A stretch of DNA of 64,000 bases from PALSA-555 sp963731625 (GCA_963731625.1 CAVSWH010000001.1:1240001-1304000), one strand, 5' to 3'. Shown: positions 6,822 through 18,334, numbered from the stretch's first letter. Made by a program: numbers and translations. Notes: generated from the letters alone by a model not told the origin.

Positions 6822-8846
6822 TCAGCTGGCGCGCCGCTGGTGGCGGCGCTGCTCCAGGAAGTCCACGAGGACGTAGTCGCCGAGGGTGTCCGGCGTCGTG
6901 AAGAAGGCGCGGCCCTGGTTCAGCTGCATCATGCGCTCCACGAAGCTGCGCAGGTAGTAGGTCTCGTCGAGCATGAAGGTGTTGATGCGGATCCCCTCAC
7001 GGGTGCAGCGCATCACCTCCTTCAGCGTCTCCTCGATCGTGATCGGTGACGGCGGGTACTGGAAGTAGGGCTCGCCGCCCTCGATGTGGGCGGTCGGCTC
7101 GCCGTCGGTGACCATGATCACCTGCTTCGTCCCGCTCTGACGGCTGAGCATGCGGCGGGCGAGCAGCAGCGCATGCTGCATGTTCGTGCCCCACTCGAAG
7201 TCCCAGCTCATCTCGGGCAGCCGCTCGGGCGGCACCTCGCGTGCCACCCGCCCGAAGCTGACCAGGCCCATGTAGTCGCGGGGGAACTGGCTCGTGATCA
7301 GCGCGTGCAGCGCCATCGCGACCTTCTTGGCGGAGAGGAAGTTGTCGCGCATGGGCATGCTGAGCGACACGTCGAGGAGCAGCACCGTGGCGCTCCTCGT
7401 GGTGAGCTCGGTGCGCTCGACCTCGAAGTCGCTCGGCGAGAGCCGCACCGGCGTCCCGGCGCCCTGGCGCCAGATCGCGTTCTTCACCGTCTGCTCGACG
7501 TTCAGTCGGAACGGGTCGCCCCACTCGTAGGGCTTGTGCTCGTAGGCCGGGTCGTGGCCCTCGCCGGTCCGCTCGACCTCGTGGCGGCCAGCCCGGTCCT
7601 GCATGAGCTTGCGGAACAGGTCGCCGAGCGCCTTCTGGCCGATGGCGCGGATGCCGCGCGGCGTGAGCTCGAGGCGACCTTCGCGCTGCTCGATCAGCCC
7701 CGCCTCCTCGAGCATGCGGGCCAGCTCGGCGAGGCGCTCGAGGGAGCGAGCCGCGTCGTCGCCGAGCAGCTCGCGGGCCCGGTCGAGGTCGACCTCGGCG
7801 AGCTCGCCCGGCTGGGTGGCCTGGCTCAGCAGGTGCTCGAGGTCGTCCATGTCGCCGAGGGCGTCGAGCAGGCCGGGCATCTGGCCCATCGACAGCGGGT
7901 CGTCGCCCCGGAAGGGCATCGAGCGCTCCCACGGCAGGTTCGGGAACGCCCCCTGGAGGTTGCGGGCGAGCTGGTCGACCTGCCAGCGCAGGTCCATGTC
8001 CTCGAGCAGCAATTCGGCGAGCCCCTGGAGCTGGGCGCGCTGCTCGGGCGTCATCGAGTTGAGGAGCTGCTGCATCTGGGCCATCGACTGGGCCATCTGC
8101 TCGAGCAGCTCGTCGAGGCTCTGGGGGTTGCCGGGGAAGAAGTCCCCGTAGCGGTCCATGAAGCCCGGGAAGTCGGGCTCCTCGCCGCGCTCACGCTGCT
8201 CGAGCATCTGGTTCAGCTCGGACAGCATGTCCTTCATCCGCTGCATGCGCTCCGGTGACATGTTCTGCATGCCCTCGGACATCTGGTTGAAGTAGCTCTG
8301 CATCAGCTGCTCGCGCAGCTTGTCCATGAGCTCCTCGAAGCGCTGCCGCGCGCCGTCGTCCATCCAGTCGCTCGACTGCAGCTCGGCCACCTTGCCGGCG
8401 AGGTCGGGCGGGAGCGAGTCGAGCTGCTCGCGGCGCTTGTCGGCGAGGTCGTCCACGATCTCCTGGCGGCGTGTGTCCCCGGACTGACGCGCCTCGTCGA
8501 CGCGCTGGTCGATGCCCTCGCGCTCCTGGTCGACGATCTCGCGCAGCTGCTCGGCGATGTCGTCGTAGACACCGCCGAGGTCGTAGCGGTCGAGCATGTT
8601 GCGCCGCTGCTCGCGCAGCTTCTTCAGCATGTCGCGCAGGCCCATCATCTGCTGGCCGTCGCGGTCGCGCATGCCCTGCTGCATGAGCCGCCGCAGCGAC
8701 GCGTGGAGGTCGCCGTGGTACAGCAGGTCGTCGGTCATCTCGTCGAGGAGCGCGTCCGCGTCGAGGTCGAAGCCCTGCTGGGTGCCGTCCCAGGCTGAGT
8801 AGCGGAACCCGCGCGCCTCTCGATCACGACGGCGGCGGCGGAGCAC
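6822..8846 (-). CDS. VWA-domain protein partnered with a MoxR-like ATPase
   Basis: A 674-residue soluble protein. The N-terminal two-thirds is very rich in glutamine, methionine, glutamate and arginine and is largely helical, probably coiled coil (for example LREQRRNMLDRYDLGGVYDD and QMAQSMAQMQQLLNSM). The C-terminal third is a von Willebrand A domain with the metal site D-x-S-x-S in LLLDVSLSMPMRDNF, a later VTDGEPTAH and a RINTFMLDETYYLRSFV segment. Such proteins work with MoxR/chelatase-type AAA ATPases as metal-insertion or protein-maturation machines. The matching ATPase lies just upstream on the same strand. A GTG start (VLRRRRRDREARG) is chosen because the longer frame would run through the opposite-strand lipoprotein gene. 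Confidence 0.8.
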   Translation of the reverse strand: MLRRRRRDREARGFRYSAWDGTQQGFDLDADALLDEMTDDLLYHGDLHASLRRLMQQGMRDRDGQQMMGLRDMLKKLREQRRNMLDRYDLGGVYDDIAEQLREIVDQEREGIDQRVDEARQSGDTRRQEIVDDLADKRREQLDSLPPDLAGKVAELQSSDWMDDGARQRFEELMDKLREQLMQSYFNQMSEGMQNMSPERMQRMKDMLSELNQMLEQRERGEEPDFPGFMDRYGDFFPGNPQSLDELLEQMAQSMAQMQQLLNSMTPEQRAQLQGLAELLLEDMDLRWQVDQLARNLQGAFPNLPWERSMPFRGDDPLSMGQMPGLLDALGDMDDLEHLLSQATQPGELAEVDLDRARELLGDDAARSLERLAELARMLEEAGLIEQREGRLELTPRGIRAIGQKALGDLFRKLMQDRAGRHEVERTGEGHDPAYEHKPYEWGDPFRLNVEQTVKNAIWRQGAGTPVRLSPSDFEVERTELTTRSATVLLLDVSLSMPMRDNFLSAKKVAMALHALITSQFPRDYMGLVSFGRVAREVPPERLPEMSWDFEWGTNMQHALLLARRMLSRQSGTKQVIMVTDGEPTAHIEGGEPYFQYPPSPITIEETLKEVMRCTREGIRINTFMLDETYYLRSFVERMMQLNQGRAFFTTPDTLGDYVLVDFLEQRRHQRRAS

Positions 8847-8894
8847 CGGGCCACGGTAGCGCCGAGCGGACTGGGGCGACGCGACGGCGCCACA

Positions 8895-9293
8895 ATGGCC
8901 ACGGTGGTCGCCCGGCTCCTCGTCCTGCTCGTCGCGTTGGCCTGCGTCGCGGGGTGCAGCAGTGCGTCGAGCACGGGCTCGACGACGCCCACGACGTTCC
9001 CGAAGCGGTTCTGCGCCGCGGCGACCAACTACGAGAACGAGCTGAACCGGGAGGCGAGCGGCGACAAGCGCGACGTCGCCAAGCAGCTCACGATCGTCAC
9101 CCAGATCGCCAGCACCGCCCCGCCCCAGGTGCGCGCCGACGCACAGACGTTCCTGCACGCCCTCCAGGGCGTCGGCCACGACCCGAAGCTGCGGAACAAC
9201 CCGTCCGTCGAGACGGCGGTCAACAACGTGAACCGCTACGCGTCGGACAAGTGCGGGTTCTTCACCCAGCAAGGCCCGTCGACCGGCTTCTGA
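8895..9293 (+). CDS. Small secreted lipoprotein
   Basis: A 132-residue protein with a type II signal peptide (MATVVARLLVLLVALACVAG then C), the lipobox VAGC and a serine/threonine-rich spacer. The mature part is a compact helical domain with two cysteines (RFCAAATNYENEL and SDKCGFF) that probably form a disulfide bond. The function is unknown. It is transcribed opposite to, and sits between, the MoxR-like ATPase and VWA genes. Its start is 48 bp from the VWA start and its stop is 9 bp from the ATPase stop. Confidence 0.7.
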   Translation: MATVVARLLVLLVALACVAGCSSASSTGSTTPTTFPKRFCAAATNYENELNREASGDKRDVAKQLTIVTQIASTAPPQVRADAQTFLHALQGVGHDPKLRNNPSVETAVNNVNRYASDKCGFFTQQGPSTGF

Positions 9294-9302
9294 GTCCTGG
9301 TC

Positions 9303-10703
9303 CTAGCCCCGCCCGCGGTAGGTGGCGCGTGACCCGACCGCGTCCTTGTTCAGCCGCTTCGAGAGGTGCAGCCCCTCGAGCACGAACTCGAGGGCGGACG
9401 CAACGCCGGCCGGGGTCTCGCCGACCTCGAGGTCGCTCAGCGTGTCGGACAGGCCGGGGAGATTCGGCACGAGCGTCGCGTACTCGCTCGACGCCACGTC
9501 GGGGCCGGTGTGGACCACGAGGCCGTTCTCGAAGGCGGTGACCATCCCGGTGAGCTTCTCGGGTCGACAGCAGGCCCGGAACGTGTCGAGCGTGGCCGCC
9601 TTCACGATCCGGTCGAGGATCTGCTCCTCGCGGCCGTCCTCGACGGTCTCGAACTCGAGCTTCCCGGCGGTGCTCGAGACGAGCGCCTCGAGGTCGCTGA
9701 CCCGCGGGACCACCTCGGGCTCGCCGGCGCGCAGCGCGCGGCGGGTCGCGTTGGCGACGAGGGTCTCGTAGTTGGCGATCGAGAGGCGCACCGACACCCC
9801 GGACCGCTGGTTGACGTGTGGTGACTTGCGGGCGTGCTGGCTGATCTCGGCGACGATCTCGGTCATGAAGCCCGGCACGTTGACCGACAGGCCGTCGGCC
9901 GGCACGACCCGCGCCTCCTGGTCGACGACGTCCATCTCGACGTCGGCGTCGAGGGGATAGTGGGTGCGGATCTGGGCGCCGAAGCGGTCCTTCAGCGGCG
10001 TGATGATCCGGCCGCGGTTCGTGTAGTCCTCGGGATTGGCCGACGCGACGAGCATCAGGTCGAGGGGCAGGCGGATCTTGTAGCCGCGGATCTGGACGTC
10101 GCGCTCCTCCAGGACGTTGAGGAGCCCGACCTGGATGCGCTCGGCCAGGTCGGGGAGCTCGTTGATCGAGAAGATGCCGCGGTTCGTGCGCGGGACGAGC
10201 CCGTAGTGGATCGTGAGCTCGTCGGAGAGGTACCGGCCCTCGGCGACCTTGATGGGGTCGACCTCCCCGATGAGGTCGGCGATCGAGGTGTCGGGCGTGG
10301 CGAGCTTCTCGCCGTAGCGGCGCTCCCGGTGGATCCACTCGATCGGCGCTTCGTCGCCTCGCTCCGCCACCAGCATCCGCGCGTGGTGCGAGACGGGGTC
10401 GTAGGGGTCGTCGTTGATCTCGCTCCCCGCGACGATCGGCAGCCACTCGTCGAGCAACCCGACGAGCGAGCGGATCATGCGGGTCTTCGCCTGGCCGCGC
10501 TCGCCGAGGAAGATCACGTCGTGCGCCGCGAGGAGCGCGTTCTCGAGCTGGGGGAGGACGGTGTCGTCGAACCCGACGACACCCTCGACGACCGGCCGGC
10601 CTTCGGCGATGCGCCCCATGGCGTTCTCGCGCACCTCGAGCTTGACCGGGCGCGACACCCACCCGCTGGCTCGCAACTCACCGAGTGTGCCGGGACGGGT
10701 CAT
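9303..10703 (-). CDS. MoxR/Mg-chelatase-type AAA+ ATPase
   Basis: A 466-residue AAA+ protein. The Walker A region is atypical, GERGQAKTR, with alanine where glycine is usual before KT; this variant is common in the chelatase-like family. The Walker B equivalent is GIFSINELPDLAERIQVGLL, followed by NVLEERDVQIRGYKIRLPLD and sensor 1 LMLVASANPEDYTNRGRI. It is similar in layout to proteins often annotated as magnesium chelatase or sigma-54-interacting regulators, but it has no DNA-binding domain. Together with the downstream VWA protein it forms a MoxR-VWA pair likely to remodel or metallate a target protein. The ATG giving MTRPGTLGELR is chosen over a longer low-complexity extension. Confidence 0.8.
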   Translation of the reverse strand: MTRPGTLGELRASGWVSRPVKLEVRENAMGRIAEGRPVVEGVVGFDDTVLPQLENALLAAHDVIFLGERGQAKTRMIRSLVGLLDEWLPIVAGSEINDDPYDPVSHHARMLVAERGDEAPIEWIHRERRYGEKLATPDTSIADLIGEVDPIKVAEGRYLSDELTIHYGLVPRTNRGIFSINELPDLAERIQVGLLNVLEERDVQIRGYKIRLPLDLMLVASANPEDYTNRGRIITPLKDRFGAQIRTHYPLDADVEMDVVDQEARVVPADGLSVNVPGFMTEIVAEISQHARKSPHVNQRSGVSVRLSIANYETLVANATRRALRAGEPEVVPRVSDLEALVSSTAGKLEFETVEDGREEQILDRIVKAATLDTFRACCRPEKLTGMVTAFENGLVVHTGPDVASSEYATLVPNLPGLSDTLSDLEVGETPAGVASALEFVLEGLHLSKRLNKDAVGSRATYRGRG

Positions 10704-10913
10704 ACCGAGCCTCCGAGACGAGGGGAACGCGCGGCAGCGTACCAACGGTCTCCGGCACGCCGATCGGCGTCGCCGCGGGTCCGAAATGTGTCCCCGGCCG
10801 GCGCGGCGCACGACCTCGCCACGGCGACGCCGCGTGACCCGCGCCACGGGCGGGCTCGTCGAGCACCGCCGGAACGCCAGTAAGGCCCGGCGCGCGCCGC
10901 GGGGCTAGCGTCG

Positions 10914-11710
10914 ATGCTGCTTATGAGCAAGGTCGGCGAGACGCTCTCGACCGAGGACCAGCGAGAGGACGCCGACGCCGCGGAGCGGCTGGCCCGATCC
11001 ACCGGCGCGCCGGTCCCGCGCTCCCGCCCGGTCCCCTTCCCGATCCAGTTCTGGCGCTCGGCGATCGGCAAGAAGTGGGCGATGGCCGTCTCGGGCATCG
11101 CCCTGCTCGGGTTCGTCCTGGCCCACATGATCGGGAACCTGAAGGTGTTCCTCGGCAAGACCGAGATCAACACCTATGCCCACTGGCTCCGGACGCTCGG
11201 CGAGCCCGCGCTCCCCTACACGGTTGTGCTCTGGGCGCTCCGGGTGGGTCTGACGGTCGCCTTCGTCGTCCACATCGTCGCGGCCGCGCAGCTGACCCGG
11301 ATGAACCATCGGGCCCGGCCGCAGCGCTACCAGTCGAAGCGTGACTACGTCGCGGCGAACTACGCCTCGCGGACGATGCGGTGGACCGGGATCATCGTCG
11401 GCCTCTTCGTCATCTTCCACCTGCTGGACCTGACGTGGGGCCAGCTGAGCCCGCACTTCGTGCGCGGCGATCCCTACGACAACATGTACCTGAGCTTCCA
11501 GCGCGTCTGGGTGGCCGTCGTCTACATCGTCGCCAACATCGCGCTCGGGATCCACATCTTCCACGGCGCCTGGTCGATGTTCCAGAGTCTCGGCTGGAAC
11601 AACCCGCGCTACAACCGGTGGCGCCGCTACTTCGCGACGGGTTTCGCCGGCCTCATCATCGTGGGCAACTGCAGCATGCCGCTGCTCATCACGACCGGGG
11701 CGGTGAGCCG

Positions 11711-11714
<4 letters not shown>
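10914..11714 (+). CDS. sdhC: Succinate dehydrogenase cytochrome b subunit
   Basis: A 266-residue membrane anchor with five hydrophobic helices, a di-heme b-type family (like the Bacillus/Wolinella enzymes). The visible histidines that can bind haem or quinone are in GFVLAHMIGNLKVFLG, AFVVHIVAAAQL, FVIFHLLDLTWGQL and LGIHIFHGAWSMFQSLGWN. The cytosolic N-terminus (about 45 residues) is charged. It anchors SdhA/SdhB to the membrane and passes electrons to menaquinone. The stop overlaps the sdhA ATG by 4 bp (ATGA). Met4 is an alternative start. Confidence 0.9.
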
Positions 11715-13636
<1,922 letters not shown>

Positions 13637-13662
13637 GACGGACGGGGAGGGCACGAGCACCG

Positions 13663-14427
13663 GTGAAGGTCACGCTGCGGGTCTGGCGCCAGCCCGGCCC
13701 GAACGCCCGCGGTGCGTTCGAGACCCACGAGCTCGACGACCTCAGCCCCGACATGTCGTTCCTCGAGATGTTCGACGTGCTGAACGAGCAGCTCATCGCG
13801 GAGGGCAAGGAGCCCGTCGCCTTCGACCACGACTGCCGAGAGGGCATCTGCGGGTCGTGCGCCATGATGATCAACGGGCGCGCCCACGGACCCGAACGCG
13901 GCACCGCGACCTGCCAACTGCACCTGCGCAAGTTCGCTGACGGCGCCCACATCACCGTCGAGCCGTGGCGCGCCGCCGCCTTCCCCATCATCCGGGACCT
14001 CTGCGTCGACCGCGCCGCGTTCGACCGGATCATCGAGGCCGGCGGCTACATCACGGTGACGACGGGCAGCGCGCCCGAAGCCAACCTCACGCCCGTCCCG
14101 AAGGCGGTCAGCGACGCGGCGATGGACGCCGCGGCGTGCATCGGCTGCGGCGCGTGCGTCGCGGCGTGCCCGAACGGCGCGGCCCAGCTCTTCACCGCAG
14201 CGAAGCTCCAGCACCTCAACCTGCTGCCCCAAGGTCAGCCCGAGCGCTTCGAGCGGGTCCTGCACATGGTGGACGAGATGGAGCGCTGGTTCGGGTCCTG
14301 CACCATGCACGGCGAGTGCGAGGCGGCGTGCCCGAAGGAAATCTCCATCGACTTCATCGCGCTCATGAACCGGGACTACATCAAGGCCCAGTTCAAGCAG
14401 CGCCGCCTCGCCGGCCAGCACGCCTGA
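13663..14427 (+). CDS. sdhB: Succinate dehydrogenase iron-sulfur subunit
   Basis: A 254-residue protein with three Fe-S sites: the [2Fe-2S] ferredoxin motif CREGICGSC plus a later TCQL cysteine; the ferredoxin-type motif CIGCGACVAACPNG; and CTMHGECEAACPKEIS. These make the [2Fe-2S], [4Fe-4S] and [3Fe-4S] relay from FAD to the membrane. A GTG start (VKVTLRVWRQPGPN) with a GGGGAGG sequence about 12 bases upstream is chosen. It closes the sdhCAB operon; no sdhD is present, as expected for the five-helix anchor type. Confidence 0.92.
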   Translation: MKVTLRVWRQPGPNARGAFETHELDDLSPDMSFLEMFDVLNEQLIAEGKEPVAFDHDCREGICGSCAMMINGRAHGPERGTATCQLHLRKFADGAHITVEPWRAAAFPIIRDLCVDRAAFDRIIEAGGYITVTTGSAPEANLTPVPKAVSDAAMDAAACIGCGACVAACPNGAAQLFTAAKLQHLNLLPQGQPERFERVLHMVDEMERWFGSCTMHGECEAACPKEISIDFIALMNRDYIKAQFKQRRLAGQHA

Positions 14428-14537
14428 CCCGCGATCGTCGGCGACCTCGAGGCGGGCCGCTGCCTCGACGGCCCACGACACGAAGCATTCGACCGGTCCG
14501 CTGCGGCGCCGACGAGCGGGTGGGTCGGGCGCGAGCC

Positions 14538-15683
14538 TCAGACCACGGCGTCGAGCGCCTGACGCAGGTCCTCCGCGAGGTCATCGGTGGTCTCGAGTCC
14601 CACGGACAGGCGGATGAGCGCGGCGTCGACGGCGTGCGATGAGCCCGCGACCGAGGCGTGCGTCATGCGCCCCGGATGCTCGATGAGGCTCTCGACCGCG
14701 CCGAGCGACTCCGCCAGCGCGAAGAGCCGCGTCCCGGCGGCGATCCGCAGCGCCGCGTCCTCACCGCCGGCGGCGAGGAAGCTGACCATCCCGCCGTAGT
14801 CCCGCATCTGCGTGGCGGCGACGGCGTGGCCCGGGTGGTCGGGTCGGCCGGGGTAGAGGACGCGGGCCACCGCCGGATGCTGCTCGAGCATCGCGACGAC
14901 GGCACGGGCGCTGGCGCAGTGGCGCTCCATTCGCACGGCGAGCGTCTTGACCCCGCGCAGGACGAGGTAGCAGTCGAAGGGAGCGGCGACCGCGCCGACC
15001 GCCTTCTGCAGGAAGGCGAGCCGCTCGGCGAGCTCGTCGTCGTCGAGCGCGAGGAAACCGCCCAGCACGTCGGAGTGCCCGCCGAGGTACTTCGTCATGG
15101 AGTGCACGACCACGTCGGCGTGCCGCGCCAGCGGCTGCTGCAGGTACGGGGTCGCGAACGTGTTGTCGACGATCACGCGTGCGTCGTGCGCGTGGGCGAC
15201 TGCGGCGAGCGCCGCGATGTCGAGGCAGGTCAGCAGCGGGTTCGTGGGCGTCTCGACCCACACCACCCTCGTCCGGTCGGGCCAGGACGCGTCGAGGGCC
15301 TCGGGGTGGGTGAGGTCGGCGCTGCCCCACGTGACGCCGTCGTCGGCGAGCACCTGGTCGACGAGGCGGACCGTGCCGCCGTACGCGTCCTCGGGGAGCA
15401 CGACGTGGTCGCCCGGTCGCAGCAGGGCGCGCAGGACGGTGTCCTCGGCGGCCATGCCGCTCGCGAACGCCAGGCCGTGCCGGGCGCCCTCGAGCGACGC
15501 GACGCAGGTCTCGAGCGCCCGCCGAGTCGGGTTCCCCGCGCGGGAGTAGTCGAAGCCCCGGTGCTCGCCGACGTCGTCCTGGGCGAACGTGGTCGCCAGC
15601 GTGATCGGCGGCACGACCGCACCCGTGGCCGGGTCGGGCGGTTGGCCCGCGTGGATCGCCCGTGTCTCGAATCCGTCGTCCAC
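14538..15683 (-). CDS. metB: Cystathionine gamma-synthase/gamma-lyase family PLP enzyme
   Basis: A 381-residue Cys/Met-metabolism PLP enzyme. It has ETRAIHAGQPPDPATGAVV at the start, YSRAGNPTRRALETCVASLE, the PLP contacts ASGMAAEDTVLRALL and VETPTNPLL, DNTFATPYLQQPL, and the lysine site HSMTKYLGGHSDVLGGFL. The C-terminus ends with ESLIEHPGRMTHASVAGSSH and LIRLSVGLE, typical of MetB/CysA. It starts at a GTG one base after the stop of the cystathionine beta-synthase gene, so both are one transsulfuration unit. Synthase and lyase activities cannot be separated by eye; with cystathionine beta-synthase next to it, a gamma-lyase role (cysteine from homocysteine) is at least as likely as methionine synthesis. 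Confidence 0.85.
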   Translation of the reverse strand: MDDGFETRAIHAGQPPDPATGAVVPPITLATTFAQDDVGEHRGFDYSRAGNPTRRALETCVASLEGARHGLAFASGMAAEDTVLRALLRPGDHVVLPEDAYGGTVRLVDQVLADDGVTWGSADLTHPEALDASWPDRTRVVWVETPTNPLLTCLDIAALAAVAHAHDARVIVDNTFATPYLQQPLARHADVVVHSMTKYLGGHSDVLGGFLALDDDELAERLAFLQKAVGAVAAPFDCYLVLRGVKTLAVRMERHCASARAVVAMLEQHPAVARVLYPGRPDHPGHAVAATQMRDYGGMVSFLAAGGEDAALRIAAGTRLFALAESLGAVESLIEHPGRMTHASVAGSSHAVDAALIRLSVGLETTDDLAEDLRQALDAVV

Positions 15684-15684
15684 G

Positions 15685-17100
15685 TCAGCCCGGTGCCCGC
15701 GAGGCCAGGAACTGGAGCACGTCCTGGCGGGCGAGGATCCCGACGGGATGGCCGCCCTCGAGGACGAGCACGGAGGAGCCGGCTTGGAGGCGATCGACGA
15801 CGTCGCTGACCGTCTCGCCCACGCCGATCATCGGCATCGCCGGCTCCATCACCTCGCCGACGGGCCGCTCGAGGACCGACGGGTCGCGGAACACCTTCTC
15901 CATCAGCTCCAGCTCGCTCAGCGTGCCCGACACCTCCTTGGCCGCGAGCGGCTGCTCCTTTGTCACGCTCACCACGAGCTGGCTGATCCCCAGGTCTCGC
16001 ATGAGCGAGAACGCGAGTCGCGCCGGTTCGTCGGGGGTGGCGAGCACGAGGTCGGGGATCGTGCGATGGCCGGCGTGCTTCGCGGCGAGCACATCCCCCG
16101 CGGTCGGGCCCGGCTCGGTCAGGAAGCCGAAGCGGGTCATCCACTCGTCGTTGAAGATCTTCGACAGGTAGCCCCGCCCGGAATCGGGGAGCAGCACGAC
16201 GACGAGGTCGTCGCGCCCGAGCTCCGCGCCGATGACGAGCGCGGCGTGCACGGCCGTGCCGCACGACCCGCCGACGAGGAGCCCCTCTTCCTGGGTGACG
16301 CGGCGCGCCGCCGCGAACAATTCCGTGTCGCTCACCATGATGGTGCGGTCGACGAGCGCCGGGTCGTAGGTCGGCGGCCAGAAGTCCTCGCCGACGCCCT
16401 CCACGAGGTACGGGCGGCCGTGCCCGCCCGAGAACACCGACCCCTCCGGGTCGGCGGCGACGATCTGCACCGCCGGGTTCTGGGCCTTCAGGTAGCGCGC
16501 GACGCCGGTGATCGTCCCGCCGGTGCCGACCCCCGCCACGAAGTGGGTGATCCGCCCGGCGGTCTGGCGCCAGATCTCGGGACCCGTCGAGCGCTCGTGC
16601 TCCGCCGGGTTCGCCTGGTTGAAGTACTGGTTCGGCCGGAACGAGTTCGGCGTCTCGCGCGTGAGCCGATCGGCGACCGAGTAGTACGAGTCGGGGTGCT
16701 CTGGGGGGACCGCGGTCGGGCACACGACGACTTCCGCGCCGTAGGCGCGCAGCAGGGCGACCTTCTCGTCCGACATCTTGTCGGACATCACGAAGATGCA
16801 GCGGTAGCCGCGCTGCGCGGCCACGATCGCCAAGCCGACGCCGGTGTTCCCTGAGGTGGGCTCGACGATGGTGCCGCCCGGCCGCAGGAGTCCCTGGCGC
16901 TCGGCGTCGTCGATCATCGCGATCGCCGGACGGTCCTTCACGCTGCCGCCCGGGTTGAACAGCTCGACCTTGGCGACGAGGTCGCAGCGCAGGTCGCGTC
17001 CAACCCGGCCGAGGCGGACCAGCGGCGTGTTCCCGACGAGATCCAGCAGCGAGTCGGCAATCACAGGGGACGTGCGCGAGGGATCGGACGCCGCGCCCAT
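15685..17100 (-). CDS. cbs: Cystathionine beta-synthase
   Basis: A 471-residue fold-type II PLP enzyme. It has the NTPLVRLGRV start, the PLP lysine in FNPGGSVKDRPAIAM, the PTSGNTGVGLAIVAAQRGYR asparagine loop, GVGTGGTITGVARYLK and GGSCGTAVHAAL. About residues 345-471 are a pair of CBS domains that would bind an adenosyl ligand. There is no N-terminal haem domain. The enzyme joins homocysteine and serine to cystathionine. The ATG giving MGAASDPSRTS is chosen; an in-frame TTG eight codons upstream is possible. It forms an operon with the following cystathionine lyase/synthase gene. Confidence 0.88.
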   Translation of the reverse strand: MGAASDPSRTSPVIADSLLDLVGNTPLVRLGRVGRDLRCDLVAKVELFNPGGSVKDRPAIAMIDDAERQGLLRPGGTIVEPTSGNTGVGLAIVAAQRGYRCIFVMSDKMSDEKVALLRAYGAEVVVCPTAVPPEHPDSYYSVADRLTRETPNSFRPNQYFNQANPAEHERSTGPEIWRQTAGRITHFVAGVGTGGTITGVARYLKAQNPAVQIVAADPEGSVFSGGHGRPYLVEGVGEDFWPPTYDPALVDRTIMVSDTELFAAARRVTQEEGLLVGGSCGTAVHAALVIGAELGRDDLVVVLLPDSGRGYLSKIFNDEWMTRFGFLTEPGPTAGDVLAAKHAGHRTIPDLVLATPDEPARLAFSLMRDLGISQLVVSVTKEQPLAAKEVSGTLSELELMEKVFRDPSVLERPVGEVMEPAMPMIGVGETVSDVVDRLQAGSSVLVLEGGHPVGILARQDVLQFLASRAPG

Positions 17101-17149
17101 CTCGGCGAGCGTACTGCCGGCCAATTTCGGTCCTCATCGTGGGCGGCGG

Positions 17150-17746
17150 TCAGTCGCTTCCGGGGTCGGGATCCCGTTCGGCGAGGGCCTGTCGGGTCAC
17201 ACGGGCGATGAACTCGGCCTTGCCGAGGCGGTAGGCAGCCCGGTCGTTCGCGTCGTGGCCGAACTCGGCAGCAAGCTGGCCCTTAAGGTCGGCGTACTGG
17301 TGCGCCAGCACGGGATCCCGGCGGAGCGCGTCGCGAAACGCCAACCAGCCGACCCCGTCCGGGGACGCGGCCTCGACGACGTGCAAATGGTGGGTGCGGC
17401 GGGCCGCGCTCGGGAAGCAGAAGGAGAGGTGGCGCTCGGCGTCGTCCTCGGGCTCGGGCGCGTGGTGCCATCCGAGCTGCGCCAGCGGCTCGATCGCGTC
17501 CCGTGCCGCCTCGGTGTCCGAGACGACCGCGAGCATGTCGACGATCGCTTTCGCCGAGAGGCCCGGGACGGCCGTGGAGCCGATGTGCTCGACCGCGCGT
17601 GTGCGCCAGGGCCGCAGGGCGGGGCTGATCCGCTGGCGTTGGGTCTCGAAGCGCGCCGGCCACGACGCGTCGTACGGGCGGATGATGATCGGGTCGAGCC
17701 GCACGCCAGCAGTCCAGCCGACCGGCCGGGGCCCGCGTCGCGCCAT
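17150..17746 (-). CDS. GrpB/UPF0157 family nucleotidyltransferase-fold protein
   Basis: A protein of up to 198 residues with the GrpB signature: IIIRPYDASWPARFETQRQR, then VEHIGSTAVPGLSAKAIVDM and LAVV. HHLHVVEAASPDGVGWLAFR and a C-terminal LKGQLAAEFGHDANDRAAYR are also seen. GrpB proteins belong to the polymerase-beta nucleotidyltransferase superfamily; their substrate is generally unknown. Starts at the ATG (MARRGPRPVGW) or at a GTG 14 codons later (VRLDPIIIRPYD) are both possible; the later one fits the family start better. It stands alone, between cbs and the divergent SRPBCC gene. Confidence 0.8.
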   Translation of the reverse strand: MARRGPRPVGWTAGVRLDPIIIRPYDASWPARFETQRQRISPALRPWRTRAVEHIGSTAVPGLSAKAIVDMLAVVSDTEAARDAIEPLAQLGWHHAPEPEDDAERHLSFCFPSAARRTHHLHVVEAASPDGVGWLAFRDALRRDPVLAHQYADLKGQLAAEFGHDANDRAAYRLGKAEFIARVTRQALAERDPDPGSD

Positions 17747-17809
17747 TCCGTCGCGCGGGGCGGCGCGGCCGCTGTTCCGCCGGTCACCCGTCGCGTACGC
17801 TCCGGCGCG

Positions 17810-18316
17810 ATGCAGGTGCACGAGTTCTCCGTCGATCTCGACGCGCCGCGGGACGAGGTCTGGGAGATGTTCTGGTACCGGGCTCCGGACCGGCCCCAGC
17901 CCCGCGACGTCAAGACGCGCATCGAGATCCTCCACCCGGGTGACGAGGTCGGCGAGGGCTTGGTGCGCCACTGCTACTTCCCGGTCCCGCGCTTCCTCCT
18001 CTCCGGAGGCGTCGGCCAGTCGTGGGAGTGGCTCACCCAGGTGCGACCGGTCGAGTCGTGGCGCTACGACGCCGTCGGGAAGCCGCTGTGGTCGCGCGCG
18101 ACGGGCCTCACCCGCCTCGAGGACCTCGGTGAGGGCCGGACCCGGGTGCACTTCCAGGAGACGTACGAGACCTTCAATCCGTGGATGCGCCGCATCGGGC
18201 TCGAGCGGTACGTGCACCGCCGCCTGTCGCGGGACAACGACACGATCCTCGCCGCGCTCCAGGGCGGGCTGGCCTGGCACCGCCGTCGGCGTGCCGCGGC
18301 CGCGCCCGGCCGCTGA
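17810..18316 (+). CDS. SRPBCC (START-like) family protein
   Basis: A 168-residue protein. The N-terminal strand MQVHEFSVDLDAPRDEVWEM is followed by W-rich beta strands (GQSWEWLTQVRPVESWRYDA, ATGLTRLEDLGEGRTRVHFQ) and a long C-terminal helix ending in AWHRRRRAAAAPGR, the helix-grip layout of polyketide-cyclase/START-like proteins. These bind hydrophobic ligands. It is transcribed toward, and ends 18 bp from, the tetR gene on the opposite strand. No substrate can be named. Confidence 0.7.
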   Translation: MQVHEFSVDLDAPRDEVWEMFWYRAPDRPQPRDVKTRIEILHPGDEVGEGLVRHCYFPVPRFLLSGGVGQSWEWLTQVRPVESWRYDAVGKPLWSRATGLTRLEDLGEGRTRVHFQETYETFNPWMRRIGLERYVHRRLSRDNDTILAALQGGLAWHRRRRAAAAPGR

Positions 18317-18334
18317 GCCCGCACGATCGCCCCG

